Shown: positions 34,511 to 48,550, numbered from the stretch's first letter. The stretch: DNA of 64,000 bases from Syngnathus acus (GCF_901709675.1 NC_051095.1:4461956-4525955), one strand, 5' to 3'. Made by a program: numbers and translations. Notes: generated by a model not told the origin, from the letters alone.

Positions 34511-37500
34511 AAATAAGGAAAAGTGAAGAATATATTTTTTTTTAAATGTCATCAATATAGAGACGTTGATTTTAGTTGCAACATCTCAATTGTTTACATT
34601 TTTTTGACAGGTGCCACCGAGCGATTCCGACAGCTGGCGGGTCGACTGACGGGGAAAAAAAAAAAGGCGTGGCATTGTTGATAAAGCGTCATCAAGCCTC
34701 AACAAAACTTATCAAAGCGGCCTTCCACATCAACATGCTTAATCCGTTTCATACATGTGTGAGAAACAATTTGGGGATTTTATCCCCCGAGGGGAGGAAA
34801 AATCAATTGCAATCCAAAAGTCCTCCAGCTCTTCCATATATATTTGCTAGTTCGGGCAAACTGTACATTAAAGCAGGCGGCGTGACAATTGGATCAAATT
34901 TGACTATTATATAATTTGACTTAATTCACATATAGGAGAATCCGTCCGATTGTTATAATCCCGACAACGGTAAATCCAGTTAAACATACACAGAGCGTGT
35001 GGACGTGTTTATTTCTGTGGAAATGCCACGGGGGTCTGACTCCTTTCATCACCGTTCTGGAGCTCGGCGGGCCAAATCCCGACAAATTAGCCAGAATTGC
35101 GACCGGGAGAAGAGGGGGGGAGGGGGGCCTTAAGCATCGGCGGAAGACACCGTGGCCAGGCTAATCTGTTTATCGCGCTCGGCATTAAGATGAGGGCCGA
35201 CGCATTTGAACATTTGTCGATATTGAATCACAAAAGTATTTTTTTTTTTTTTCCCAAGCCTCCGCCGCCGCCCTCTTCCCTTGATGCTAAAAAGTCAGCC
35301 ATGTTTATACATGAAATGCCCACAGAATATTTGCTCTGAAGGGCTTCCTCTGTGAATCACAATAGCCTTCTTAAGGAGTCGAGGAGGAGGGAGGGAGCCA
35401 AGGATGGACAAATCTGCTTACTTTGGAGCTTATTGAGCAGAATGAGTCATGCACAGAGATGAAACGTGACTGCAAAGTAAAAGGTAAAGGATGCCTGCTG
35501 AGAGATGGGAGGCTACCGTGAGGTGAGACAGGCACCTGAATATGGATGGAAGAAAGGGAGGGAGGGGACGGGACGTTTAAAGGCCACCGGCCACTAGGGG
35601 CGCTACAGGCCACGTTCAAACAAATCACATGTCTGAGCGTGCCGAGATTTTTGTGGATTGATTTGATTTAGCTGCTCAAATTTGTATTTGTGTCGCTTTA
35701 ATATTCCAGCTAGACATCTGTGAAAAATGGACTCGATCACCCAAGCAACTTAAATGAGCTAGCCGTGTCAATCTTAGGTTAGCTTAGCATTTACGATGCG
35801 ATATTGGCCAGAAATGTAGCTTATTGACCGTCAAGGAGGCGATGATTACGGATTTCAGAGCGACTCTGTAGCATGTACATGAGCTAGCCGAAGCTGGTCG
35901 TTAGCTATAGCGTATAGCGTAGGTAGCGCCGACACTACCCATGGTGGGTTTTTTGGAATATCTTGGCGGTTGATTCTCAGTTTTACCATTCAACATCTTT
36001 TAAAGAGGTACTAAATTAAAATTTTGTCTGAAAAACTGCGACACAAAGTAATCATTTATTCAAAGATAAACAGTTTTGCTCATCCTCCATTCCAAAATCT
36101 TCCCTGTAATTACCTTTTGTGTATTTCAACGGGAAGCTGAACGAAAAAACGCAGTTACACTAAAATTAACAAAAGAGATAGATGGTTATACCTTTTTGTT
36201 TGGAGTTGTCGCAGCACCTGTTTTTTAATCTACAGTTGGCGAGGATGGAGAATTAGGTGTTGTGGGCCGGGGGGGGATTTACCTCAAATCTCGTGAGTTT
36301 GCTCACTCTCTTTGTCTTTCCATCGCTTATCCGTCACTAAACCTTTGCATTTTATCCTAGCCTTCAGCACAGTTCCCACAGTAGCCTTCTAAGCGTGTCC
36401 AAGAGTGTTAGCCCCCATGACTGAAGAAAAAGTAAAAGAGGGAGCACGCGGGAACGGCCGCCACTCACGTCCCGGAAGAGATCAATCGAGGCCGACATTA
36501 AGGTACATGTCACAAATATCGTGTAAAGGGAGGGGTGTGATCACATAAGCGTTAATGGAAATTGAAGGGGAGGCAAGTTTCAAAGGCTCCGGTTAAGCTT
36601 GTTGACACATTTTAATCTAAGAAAGCCAGACGTGCGCCTCCCAACCCATTGCTTTGTGGGGAGATGTAAAGGCTGGAAAGTGCTTGGAACAGACTCCGCC
36701 CCCCTTACGTCCCTTTGAGTGCAATAGGAAGTGCCGTCGACATCACGGAGCGCCGTTCAAATCGGCGTTATTGTGGCCGGCGTCGCCGAAGCTCTATCTT
36801 AAAACGCGCACCTGGTTTCGTGAAGAGAACAAGTTCCAGAGTCCTTGCAAGTGGACTCGGAATCCTGCTGGGGCTTTGCAAATTTACCTTGATGCCTAAA
36901 AGGATTTTAGGAAACAAAGGCTTTTGTGGAAAATGAGGAGAATGCAATTGATCCTTTATTTGCATAATCCGTGGCACGTCAAAGCAGCTCATTTTCACCT
37001 TGGTTTTGAAATGAGTACTCGAGAAATTTTTGACATGGCCTATGAGGCCTATTAATTGAGCCAAACGTGATGGAAAAACTATTTTGTATCAGCTGGAGGA
37101 GTTTCCACCGGGAGAAAGGTCTTAAGACGAGACGGAATAGCAAAACTCGGGAAAGAGGAGGAGTGACCATCAAAGCCTGGCATCTTTGTTGTCTTTGAAT
37201 TATTTGTAGTGACAAAGCCCTGAAGTGAAGCGACCACAAATCGACAGCAGCACAAGCATCCTGCCAATTAACAGGAAAGTGATCAAAGTTGATTTGAATG
37301 AAAAAAGAAGCAGGCGGACAGTTTGCGTCTAATTGCTCGCTGCGGTGGCATTGACTGATCCTCCAAGTGAAAACAAACAAGATTGGGAAAAGCACTTCAG
37401 CGCACAATGTTGTGTTTGTGTTCAGAAAAAAGAAAAAAAAAAAAAAAGTGAAGATCACCTTTGTGTAAAGACCAGTTCAGGGTCAGCCAACACCATAATC

Positions 37501-38456
37501 GCTTCATAAATTGAACTGTCACATCGGAGCCTCTGCAAGCGCTTAAGTTCTACATAAACATTTGCCGCAATGGAGCCAGATAAGCTGTACAGGCGTGCCA
37601 GTGGGAGATAGCGAATGTGAACACCCCCCCCCCCTCTCATGTCCGTTTGCATTCTCCTCTACTTCTCTAACCCCTGCCGGCCTTTACTACTAATTATAAG
37701 ATTTAGCCGTAATCCTGTAAAAATCCAAAAGACCAACGCGTCGGCAAACGAGGCAACCCTCGCGAACGTGGTTCCCCTCCGCCCTCCTGGGACACTCGGG
37801 GTGTGGAATCGCAGGCGTAGCGGGAGGGAGGGAGGGTCTGGAATGACACGTTTAACTCCCAGCGGGATGGGTTAATGGGATAATACAGCCTGAAGGTCGA
37901 TGACCTGATTTGGCGCTGTGGCCTTTTGGCAACCCCGCGCAAAGTAGCTTAGCCTCCCATTGATCCAGCCTGATGTTGATTACTTCAAAAATGGTTCCTC
38001 ACAAGAAGTTGAAGACAATTCATCACCTTCTATTGTCTTTGCAGCAAAGGCGGTAGATAAGAGCACGCTTGGAGGCAGCCAAGGTCCTCTGGCTAATGAC
38101 ATCCACTTGAAGGTGACAAGAGACGAAGGTCCCGACCCCCATAAACCTTGTCGGCGGAGAGCTGTCAATCAAAGTGGAAGCGCCGTCGCCGGGCAGTTTA
38201 TTGGCAAGACGGGCCAAACGAGGGCCGGGCCCCCGCCATGAGATAGACATTGACCCGCGTGATTCTCTGAGCAAGCATCTGCTGTGGGCGCAGGTACGGC
38301 AAAGCGAGGGAATGAGGGGGCGGAGCCAAATCAAACGGGTGTCGTTAATAGCTACCGATACGGCGGCAGATGGATGCTCGTATGTTCAATCGCAGGCCAT
38401 TTGGATATTTTACTTGGGCTCGATGAACCGATTTCAGTCCTCTCAAATATTTATTT
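34511..38456. other. Intergenic, no gene seen
   Basis: 35030-35240 is CpG-bearing with GGCTAATCTGTTTATCGCG, and a G-rich run is at 35113-35127. 35880-35935 has repeated GCGTA/TAGC units. A-runs lie at 37428-37447 and a C-run at 37624-37633. 37730-38340 is unique, CpG-rich and motif-bearing, with an exon-like segment at 38045-38112. Confidence 0.4.
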
Positions 38457-38680
38457 AATCATTCTTGTAGCCAACACCATGTCCACTAAATGTGCGAAAA
38501 ATTAATCGATTAATCGGCAACAACTCGATTATCTCATATTTTTTTGATCGGGTAATCATTCTCGCAGCCAACACCATTAGACATGTCCACTAGAGGTGTG
38601 GTAAATTAATCAATTAATCGGCAACAACTCGATTATCTCATATTTTAATAATCGGGTAATCATTCTTGTAGCCATTTTAT
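38457..38680. repeat. Tandem pair of a ~100-bp ATTAATCGATTA repeat
   Basis: Copies start at 38457 and 38554 with AATCATTCT.G.AGCCAACACC, and a partial third start lies at 38658. Each carries AATTAATC.ATTAATCGGCAA, CAACTCGATTATCTCATATT and ATCGGGTAATC. The unit belongs to the ATTAATCGAT family dispersed through fish genomes and through this window. Confidence 0.85.
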
Positions 38681-41600
38681 CTGTTTGTAGTAAAAATAAT
38701 TCAGGAAAATAAATAATTCAGGAAAATAAATACTCAAGCTAAGTATTTAAATGCAGTAAGAAAGAATTTGTATTTCCTGTGACGGTCAACTCATCAAATC
38801 ATCAACAAACAAGATTTTTTTTTTCCCACAGAATAGTGCAGAGAAAAGCTTTGAAGGAACGAAAACTTGAAGGGAAAAACATTTCATTTCCGTGTTGCTA
38901 TTTCCAAGCCGGCCGGCCCCGCAAGAAGTAACATTTCATGTGGTGCCAGCTTGAGGCTACCCTGGAGAAAGCAGACTGCGGTAAACTGTCACACAAGCCA
39001 GCGCGGCGCCAGTAAAGCAAAGCTCGCTCGCCCGCCCACTGACCTCCATTTCCTGCCTCCCTGTGCACCTGCAACTTGGCAAAAAACTGCTCCTCAAGTT
39101 TGTTTGCTTGCTTTTGGACACCTGCATGTACAAACTCATTTCAAGCAGAGAGCTTTTCCTGATATTTGTCTTCCAATCCCCCCTAATGGGGGTGAAGTTG
39201 ATCCATCTTCAATCTGCGTCAACAATTGTGTTTAAACTATAACCTCCGATGATGTCATCAAATAAACTTATCAGCAAAACGTAGCTTCAGTCAATGTGTG
39301 AAGATTGTACAATAGAGAGTCAAAATAAAGACTGATGCCCTTCTATGGTTTCCTTTTTTTTTTTCTTTTTTGGCACGGGCAATTTCCTTCCCAACACGCA
39401 GCGTCCCGGGGAGAAGCCCAACGAGGTGTTGTCACGACAGCACAAACTACGTCGCCTCCTCGGCCGTCGAGATGCTTCGGCGGTGCTGTGACAACCTTTT
39501 AGTCATTACGTAGTGTGAGGAAAGACTGACTGAGACAAAGCTGCTCCAGCTGCTGTCATTTTAGAGAGGCGACGACATTTTTTTTCATTGGGGGGGAGGG
39601 GGGGGGTCCTTAACTCCTAATCGCCCTTCCACTCCTTCCTGCTCACCTCGTCTTGTCCCAAAGCCCAGCACAATACATCAACGGCTGTCCACGCCGCCGC
39701 CCTGTAATAACTCGATCGTCTCTGGAGACGGATGTCGTCTGGATTCATGAGACAACATTTTTTTGGTTTACCTCTAATCAATTGAGCCACGTCCAAACAA
39801 AATGAAGACACAAAAAAAGCTAAACTGCATTAGCGTCACTTTTGAAAAGGAAAAACGGAAACAGGTTTGGACAAGTCCGAAACAAAATCGTTTGAAGCAG
39901 CCATTTTTCGGTGACTCATTTTGACAATAGGAATTTATCCAAAGATTGGAAATAATGAAATTGTTTATTCAAATAAGCAGGTATGTATAATAAAATGCTA
40001 ACTTTTGTCTTTATTTCTTTAATGCGGACCAAACACGGCGTCAAAGTTTTCCCCCCCCGGAAAAGCTGCTCGCAGCTTTAACTCTAATTGTGTTCATTTC
40101 CATCACTTTTAATGATTTTAAATAGTAGTCTTTAAAGCTGCATCTTAGCGAACAACTTTCATTTAGCTTTACAGTTGGCTGGCCTTTATGTTCCTCTGAA
40201 AACTACCTTCGGAGCCACAGAATAAGGAGAAAGGGGGGCAAGGGGGTGGGCTGGGTTAAGATGGATGTGATGAGGGAGCACATCAGTCCACACACACAAT
40301 GGCTATAATTAATCATCAAGTGTGCTATTTCTTATCAGGAGATTATTTCGGAGAGAACATGGAAGAGGGGGATGGTTGGTTGAGGTCTGTTGCATTGCAG
40401 ACTTTAGCCACAGCCCATTCGGCTGGTCTAAAGAAAGTTTTTTTTTCTCAGCAGACACGCACCAAAAAAAAAAAATCAATTCAAAGCATATCTACGAGAA
40501 GCAGAGGTGCCGCCGATGAGTGCCTGTCACCTTTAGCTGACCTTTTAGCTAGCCTTAATTTGTTTGCGTCCATCACGAAAAGGATTTGCAACAGGATGAC
40601 ATGCATCAAAACAGCTAAGAGGAAGTCAAGATCGTGGCAGTATAATCCTGCGGCCGAGGAATATTTCTCTAAGGAAAAGGTACGCTCTACAGTCAGATCT
40701 CAGAAACTTCTTTTCATTTCTTAACATGGGGAAACTCCGAAACGTCAGGCTAGGTGTTTGGGATGGCGCATCCTCGCTAATGACTCTGAATATCACTCTA
40801 CATTTGGAAGATTCCAAAAATGTCAACTTGAAAAAAAGCTAATATGTCAGAACATACAGAAGCGGTTCGCAGGTGGCCTTTGTGACTCAACCTCGACAGA
40901 TTGCCATTGCGGGACAAAAAAAAAAAAGGGAGGACATCCAGTACCAAAAGGAGGCCACTCCCAGTTCGCCCAGAAATAGGAAAACTCAAATGATATAATA
41001 GCTTTGCAATAACAACAGTGTGCTGGCATGAATTTTGAGGAGACATGTGTGACGTGTTGAATGCGGCAAAATAAAAAGGAAATAGAAAAAAAATAATCGT
41101 GAATATTTTGACTGCTATTGAAATGACGATTAATAAGAACCGCAGAGTCCTTTCAAAACAATGTTTTTATTCAGCTACCGAAAGTCAAGCGACCTAAACA
41201 CTTCATCTTTTCTCACGGCCACTCCCTTATCTCTTTTTTGCATTTATTAAATCCTTTTTGAAATTGTTGTTTCTCAATAGCATCTCAATGGGATTTTACA
41301 TTGACGTTAGCATTAGCATTGACAATATTTTGAAAAAAGTCTGGTATTTAAATCGACAACGTGTGAACTTTGTTGCTGTATGTTTAGTTTTACAGTAAAC
41401 TCCAACTAGAGTGTCATTAAAAGTACGCTCACAGATGGCCGAATCGCATAAAATCATCGCATGCTAGTAGCGCAAGTAACATGGCGCAGTCAGGGTAATT
41501 TGGCAATGTCGGGAAATGGCGCTTTCACACACACAATCATTATTTAAGATCGAGAGGAAGCGAAATCTAAATGACTATTTTTGATCTAACCAAGCTTTAC

Positions 41601-44600
41601 CAAGGTATTAAATATCATAGTTAGCTGCAGAGGCGAGCAGCCACCAAAGGCTTTCCTCCTTGACAGCCCACTTTGTTCCTCATCACACTCCATAACCCAA
41701 CCGACGGCCATTTGTCACTCATCTCGCCAGCACAAAGGCTGTCCTTGCCTCGTTGCCCCCCTCGACTGACTTGCTCTAAATCTTTCAGCAACGACGGCAA
41801 CGGCGTCGGGGTTTTCCTTCTACAGACAGATTCGGAATGAGCTCGATAACCCCCGCGGCGATTTCCGACCCAGCGGGTGTGCCTCTGCAACCCTCCGCCA
41901 CCCTTTGGTGCTTTTGTGCAAATGGCAGCACATTAAAAAACATAAATAAATAGAGACGGGGGAGAAAAAAAAAAAAAATGCTGAGGCGGAGAGAACGCCG
42001 CTGTTTATCCACTGCCAGATCTGCAGATGAGCTGACCGACCTAAAGCAAGCAAAGCTCGGGGGCAAAATGAGATTCCTAATCCCAAACAACATCCGAACA
42101 TGCGAGCGTAAGAACACAAGCGCGGCGGCCTTTATTTAGACAGGCCGCCATGGCAAACACAAGGAGACAGCCAGGACAAATGTCAGCCTTGTTTGGCTTG
42201 CTCACAATGCAGATTAATACGGGCCGGGCCCGACATGATCTTCTTTTAGAAGAACAGATGTCAATTATTGGTCATGGGTTGCTAAAATACCCAGAATAAT
42301 TTTCCACGTCTGAATCTGAACGCTATGTCGGAGAAAGCTAGGGCAGGCTAGAAAAGCAACGGATCCAAAAGCGATCTGGTATGATGAACTGATTTACATC
42401 GGATCCAGAATAAATGGCCAAATACTTCAAGTGTCCACCTGGTGCTGAAGGAAAGCAATTTCCAAGTTACCGTTCAGCTGACTCAACCTCAGTCGCCGGC
42501 TTATTATTATTTACATGGCAGGACGTCAGCTGGCACACTTTCTCCGCAACAAGATCTTGGCACCGGGGCAATTGCACACTCAACCAGAGCTGGCGTCGGT
42601 CTCGGCCCGCCCGCCCGCCCGCCACCATCCCCCGCACGTAAACCTATAAAAACAGCAAGCCGTGACGCAAGGCCGCAAGGTATTTTGGGAAGTAGTGTGT
42701 GGGTTTCCAGAGTGCGATCAGGGGAAATTTTTAAGCGGCTGATTCCACTGTATTCCAGCATTCCAGCAGAGAAGCTATTTATGGCTTTACGAGACACAGC
42801 AGACCAAAATACCGCCTGGTTGGAGGAAGAGGGAGCGTGACACATCTGACACAGTAAGCGCTAGGTGCTAAAATGCTGCTGCGTTACAAAAAAAAAAGTG
42901 AGTCAAGCTTATTTTGAGTTAATTCCAAGAGGGCCATTTGGGGCGTGGCTAAATGGGCTGTGTTTACCAATTTATACGGCAAGCACAAAATGAATATTTG
43001 AATATTTTTGGCCTCGGGGCTTTGGAGGGATAAGAAAATGCAAAAAGCGTTTTAACTAAGTTGAAATGCTGAGTCTCCGTCACTCATCTTGGAGCATTCC
43101 TGCTCTCGAAACACCAGTCCCACCCGATCCAACCGGGTCCTCACATTGTGATGTCACAAAGTGAGGAGCCGCCCCCTGCGGACTCAACTCACACCGTGTC
43201 TTTGCATTTTGAGTTGCGGTTGTTCAAGTAATTGCTGATTAAATGAGGGTTTTTTTTCTGTGATTTTGGAAGAGGACATTGAACGCACCTCGAGTCTACC
43301 AACGAACGTATGCGAGTACAGCAAAAAAAAAAGCCACCAAAATAATTCATAATTCATTATAAGGTGATTTATAATCATATATATGCTTCGAATTAACTGC
43401 GGAAAGCTTAAAATAACCCGATAGCGCCTTTAAAGACACCTACAGGACAGACGACAAACAAAAAAGGATAAAAATGGAAACGAATAAAGTATAACATTAA
43501 ATCTAGTCTGTCTGATGAGGGATATTTTGGCGGGAAGTAAAAACGGTTGGTTAAGCGTGCTTTTTTTTGGTGTTAAGTGTGAAAGCGGCGCATGTTTGCA
43601 AGATCCGTCGCGCGGCAACTCGTTGCCCTAATCGTGCGGAAACTGTGACTACTTACAGGAGCAATGAGGGAAGTAATGAGAAAGTCATTTTTACTCATTT
43701 CAGCCAGCCCCGCTTCCTGTCTGCGGCCGTCGTCCGCATCATTACCAGCAGCATCTCCAACGAGGAGGGGGCGGGGCTTGATGTGGCCATCAAGCTCATA
43801 CTGCCTTCCTGTTGTCGGGATCCAAAGTGGTTTTTGGATTTGACAAGCAGCAGCCGCTAGTCGGTTAGCCGAGCCATGCTAAGCGGCCTGCTTTAATCTG
43901 CTTCCAACAACCAAAGGGTGGCGCCAAAGAGTAAACAAACTTGATTTGTGTCCTTTCATCTGTCAATGTGATGTTTGTGTCACTGTATTTTTAGGAAATC
44001 GAATTTGCTCAATCAACAACAAAAAAACTAGCGTCGATCGGCAGGGTCATCATCAAGACCCGTTAGCTTTGTCGACAAACTGAACGAGGCGCCTCCTCCG
44101 AGCGGCGGAATGCTCACGCCGAGAAAGAATTGCGAATGGCAAGAGGCCGCGTGAAAATTTGACGCTTCCGCCCAGGGGCACATGAAGGAACAGGTGCCCG
44201 TGAAATTAAAGTCAGGGGAGGTTTGAAGGGGGGGAAAAATGCAAGGAGGCCAGGATGCTGCAGACAGCAGATTACCTCTATATGGCACCGGGGCCACTGG
44301 GGAGCCGCTGAAGCACCCACGGGGAATACGCCAGCACAAAATTGCCAATGACATCTGGACATTTTGTTCTGGACTGTTGGGTGATCCCAAGCCTTTGTGA
44401 TATGTTTTTCTTTTCTATCCAAAGATGCGAGCGGTTGCCATTACTGTGCCCCCCTGCGCTTATTATAGATTCCATTAAGATGGCAGTTAAATTGGACGTC
44501 GCGCCATAGCGCCCCCCCCCCCTCTCGCCCCCCTCCCCTCCCCATCTCCATCAGCTCAGGAGTATGCTGTTTGTTTTAAGACGCCGCGATGCTGAGTCAC

Positions 44601-44868
44601 ACAAGTGCTCAAGTCTTCCAGGAGATAACAGATAAATTAAAATGTCAAAGCCACCAAGAGGCGGCTGTTCTGTCCCAGAGAAATACAAACAGGAGAAATC
44701 AAAGATAAATCTGTCTCATTGGAAAGGTTCACTGCTTAGTTTGGGGAATAACAAGGCAGGAGGGATTGATTTAACAACGGGCTGCTCGAGAGTTTGGGTT
44801 GTTTCGGGAGACCGTCCCGTCCAATGTCTGTCCAAGCTCAAGAAGAAGAATAGATTTTAATTAGAATG
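38681..44868. other. Intergenic, no gene seen
   Basis: Mostly unique. G-run at 39590-39606, A-runs at 40461-40471, 40916-40927 and 41964-41978. 42590-42680 holds CGCCCGCC repeats and CCTATAAAAACAG, a TATA-like string, without a following gene. CTCF-like core on the minus strand at 43168-43183. C-run at 44513-44523. Confidence 0.4.
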
Positions 44869-45017
44869 CAATAATAATAATAATAATAATAAATATAAAA
44901 TTTGAATATATAACATAAAAATTATATAGAAAATATAACAAATTAAAATATAAAATAAAATATATAATGTAAAATGTAAACTAATGAAATTTAAAATATA
45001 AAATAGTAAAATATTAT
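44869..45017. repeat. (AAT)n microsatellite and AT-only tract
   Basis: Seven AAT units, then about 125 bases of nearly pure A/T with AAATATAAAAT-like units. Confidence 0.9.
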
Positions 45018-45439
45018 ATAATGACGAATCTGAGACATGCCTTGTCACCATAGAAGTGTTGACAAGAGCCAGGCTGGTTTTAGTAGTACGCAAGCAATGT
45101 TCCAAGCTATTCTTGACCCAAAACTACACTTAAAGACCAAGTCCAAGAAGTACCTTAAAGGGCCCTTATACTGGTCTTGACATGATTACTGTGATAACCG
45201 AGCTGATACAAATGTAGCAAACTACCAAATTCCATCTCCAAACTTTCAACCTCGCATCTTGCCAGAATATCTCAAGGTGGCAAATCCTTTAATTCTTTCC
45301 AACGACAACTCCGAGCAAATTTTGTCAAGCATCCCACCCTACAGCGAATGCGATCTTCCCACGGCAGGCTTTTTTTTTTTTTTTTCTTTGCACGAGTGAA
45401 GAAAGAGCCCATTTGAAATGAAAGATGAGGGCGATTGCG

Positions 45440-45760
45440 TTACATTACTGTGAGGTTCCCCTCTCCGCTTAGGCTGATTTGTGAGCGCGTTCCGCAATGT
45501 TTCCGGCGCACGCCCTTCATAATGGATGCACTGGGCCTTGAATTGTTGTGCGGTAGAAGCAGTTCAATTAATAGAGCAGTGCTATAAAATAACCATCCGA
45601 GTGACAAATGGGCGAATGAATAAGCATTTGTTGGAGGGAGGCAAATTTATTCCGGCAAATTGTGCGCTTTTAGGGACGCCGAGTGGTGTCACGCCAACGC
45701 CGTTCTATCTCACATATCATCGACTGGCACATTTGAATATTTATAGCTACATTTAGGCCG
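45440..45760. promoter_or_regulatory. Candidate conserved non-coding element
   Basis: CCTTCATAATGGATGCACTG, TTGAATTGTTGTGCGG, CAGTTCAATTAATAGAGC, GAATGAATAAGCATTTGTTG and GGCAAATTTATTCCGGCAAA. Unique and dense in SOX (ATTGTTGT) and homeodomain (CAATTAAT) motifs. Confidence 0.35.
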
Positions 45761-46390
45761 GGCGAGGATTATCGCTGATCGTTACGGGCTATAGCGCTAA
45801 CGCTAGGTGTTAGCAGGGCCGATAGGAATGAGAGCGAAGGCCTGGAGCTCCACGTGGAGGGATAGAGAACACCCTCTCGTCGTCAATATGCATCTTGAGA
45901 AGACGCGGATGCAAGCTGCGGGGATGAATATACACGAAGGATGAAGAGGCTGGTGAGTAAGAGTAAGCGTTGCCGCTTTCGGAGCCCACGGTGTTCACTG
46001 CATGCTGATTAAACACTCGAGTGCACGATGACTAAGTCGGGGAGTTTTTTAATTTACACTCGGCCGCGTCCGGCGGGTCTCCTCGTCTTAGGCGAGGCTG
46101 CACTTTTTAAACTCGAACGCAGGTACGAGACGTCGATTGAAATCCACTCACAAGAAGCCTTGGAGGTGGAATATCTTTTTTTTTTTTACCCCATGACCAA
46201 ATAAAGTCACGCAACACTTCAGAATTGGAACCGTCAAAGACACACAAGACAATGAGCTGTGTCCAGAGTGCGGTTCAACTCCAGTTTCAATTATAAGCCA
46301 CAAAATGAATTAAGAGCTTTAAAGACATTGCCGTTCCAGTGGCGGTATTAACCCGGTGCTTCTCATTAGTCACCTCTGGCTGATAAAGAG

Positions 46391-46443
46391 TTGGGGGGTG
46401 GGGGGGGAGCAGCCTTGCACACAGACCCCCCCCCCCCCCCCCT
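46391..46443. repeat. G-run and 17-base C-run
   Basis: A G-rich stretch (TTGGGGGGTGGGGGGGGAGC) is followed 25 bases later by an uninterrupted run of about 17 C. The opposite-strand G runs could pair or form G-quadruplexes. Length here is unreliable in any assembly. Confidence 0.8.
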
Positions 46444-47559
46444 CTCTCCGACAACGGGTGACAGAGTAGATGACACCGCTTCATGAATAGTAATGGCCGC
46501 CAACACGTCCCGTGTGAGGAGTGACGGATTCCTGTGTCAACAGGGCCCATGGCTAGGGAAAAGGGACTGTGACAAGTGACGGAGACGTTCTGCAGGCTGG
46601 AAGAACGGGGAGGAGACAGAGGAAAGGGCGACGGGGGGGAGAGGGGAGGGGGATCCAGCCCTGACATGAAGGCTGCATCATAAGATTGTTTGTCAGCGCT
46701 GCCGTCTTTGCCTCCCAGAGAGTGAATAAATAAAACTTGTTTGCGGGGAAAGAGGGTGAGTTTGTTTTGTTGGGTTGTTTTAAAGCGCTAGGCCGAAACT
46801 ATCAGATGAGTGATGTCACCCACGGCCTTCTTGGCGGGTGCGCATGTGGACAGTCGGATCGAGAATGGGGAAAGGCTAGCGGGGCCCATTTCTTCTCTGT
46901 TATTCGAGTCCATTGGGCAAGAAAAGTAATTTAAACTCATTTTACTATTAAAAAAATCGATGGCTTGCAAATTTTATGATTTATAAGGAGAAGAAAATGT
47001 GTGCGTACAAGTGTGTGTGTGTGTATGCGTGCAGACTCTGGCGCCATCTTGTGGTCTTCTAGAGCATTCTCGAAAGAGGCCCTGATTGGTGCGAGGAGCA
47101 AAATTGATGCATGATGCAAATTATGGTTCAGATTTTCCTTTTGGAAATTTTACGACTTCGGTGAGTTCACGACCTTTAAAAAAAAAAAAACATCAACAAC
47201 GTATGAAGTGATTTCCCTGACTTGGCTATGCCAAGGACGTCTCAAGCAAAGAGAACTCTTTTGTACAAAGTGAGCGCTCGTGTTGCTAATATTGGATCTC
47301 CCTCCCTCTAGATTTGTCTTATCACACACAAAAAACGTGCAGCGAGGCTGACACGTCGCGTCGCCGTTTGTCAGACAGTCCTCCGAATGTTTGGTGTCGC
47401 CCGCACAACCTCCCCCCCTACCGAGGACTAACACTTGCGCTGATCAAACTGAAGGAACTCTATTTTTTTTTTCCCGCCTGTGTTGTCACAAACATTGCGA
47501 TACGCGCCTTGTGCAAGCCGTCAAAGGTTTATTGGCGAGCGACTGCTTTTCCAACTTTA

Positions 47560-47640
47560 ATTAACTCGTTCACCGCCATTGACGAGATTAGATGTCAAAA
47601 GTCATTTTGTACTGGGTTGCCAATGAATACGCTAAGAAAT
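47560..47640. repeat. 'aactcattcaccgccattgacg' fish repeat scrap
   Basis: TTAACTCGTTCACCGCCATT followed by GACGAGATTAGATGTCAAAA resembles a repeat common in several percomorph fishes (AACTCATTCACTGCCATTGA). It is short and the ends are not visible. Confidence 0.4.
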
Positions 47641-48527
47641 CCTTCCTGAGCTTCATGTGTTGCTATTTCTTATCTGGAGGTTGAGATTTTCTTTTCATGT
47701 GAATCTGCTTGTACACAAATTAAATGTATTTTCTTAGATTGGCCTCTTAATAAGGAAGAATAGCAGCTCGTCGGTTGCCACGGAAACCACGGACGACCAC
47801 AATTCACAACAGCGTGTTTTGGTGGCGCGAAGAATGGAGGACAATACCCGAAGCATTGATAACAGTGTTCCATTAAATCCCATTGAATCAATCATTCCTC
47901 CGATCACTGTTCATCTTGTTGTTTGTCACCCCCACTTTTTTTTCTTTCTTTTTCATAGTGGGGGTGCGCTGACAGGCGGCGGCGCTATCATTTATTGTCT
48001 TGTTTACGGCAAACACGGGAGGTTAATGTTCTTTTTTTTTTGGCGGACGGCTCGCGCTTAAGGAATCAATTTGACTGGACAGACTTACAAATTGCATAAA
48101 GAGACAAAGTTGTCCTTGGAGTGCGTCTCCATTGATTGATGGCTGGACCAAGTCGTGTCGTAAATCCTGCCAGGTGCCAGGGAGACAAATCAGTGGCACT
48201 ATTTGCTTATACCGCTCTTATCGGCGCCGCTTGCACACTAAACGGCGTGCCGATTCAATCCGTTCAAAACAAAAGCAAACTCTCGCGCACGAGCGGGATG
48301 ATTGAACACTTTATATGTAAATTTGACAGGAGATTTGAATGGCATGACTTTATTGGATTAAAATGCTGTATGGCTAAACATTTTTTTTTCTGATGTCAGG
48401 AGCTAGGGCGCTAGTGCTAAGAAAAGGCCCAGGCTTCCCTGAGGGAGGCCACATGACTGTTTGTTCCAGGAGAGAAAAAAAAAAAAAAGTATTTTTAACA
48501 ACAGTGGCCACCAGCAAGGCTTCACCA

Positions 48528-48550
48528 CCATCATCATCATCATCACCACC
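48528..48550. repeat. (CAT)n trinucleotide run
   Basis: CACCATCATCATCATCATCA then CCACC: five CAT units in perfect tandem, just left of the 48610 element. Confidence 0.85.

Larger units (their letters stand above)
45761..48527. other. Intergenic, no gene seen
   Basis: CpG-bearing at 46020-46130. CTCF-like core on the minus strand at 47041-47054. A fish-repeat scrap is at 47560. 48130-48340 is unique and TAAT/ATTGT-bearing. No family-like open frame. Confidence 0.4.

Noticed and set aside
36979-37458. 159-codon minus-strand frame starting with a Phe-rich stretch
   Set aside because: Begins in a poly-A/T run that creates an artificial hydrophobic start. No family resemblance.
40299-40724. 141-codon plus-strand frame
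   Set aside because: Includes an A-run coding for Lys residues and no family resemblance. No splice or promoter context.
42640-42680. CCTATAAAAACAG as a TATA box
   Set aside because: TATA-like and near GC-rich repeats, but no convincing exon follows within 1 kb.
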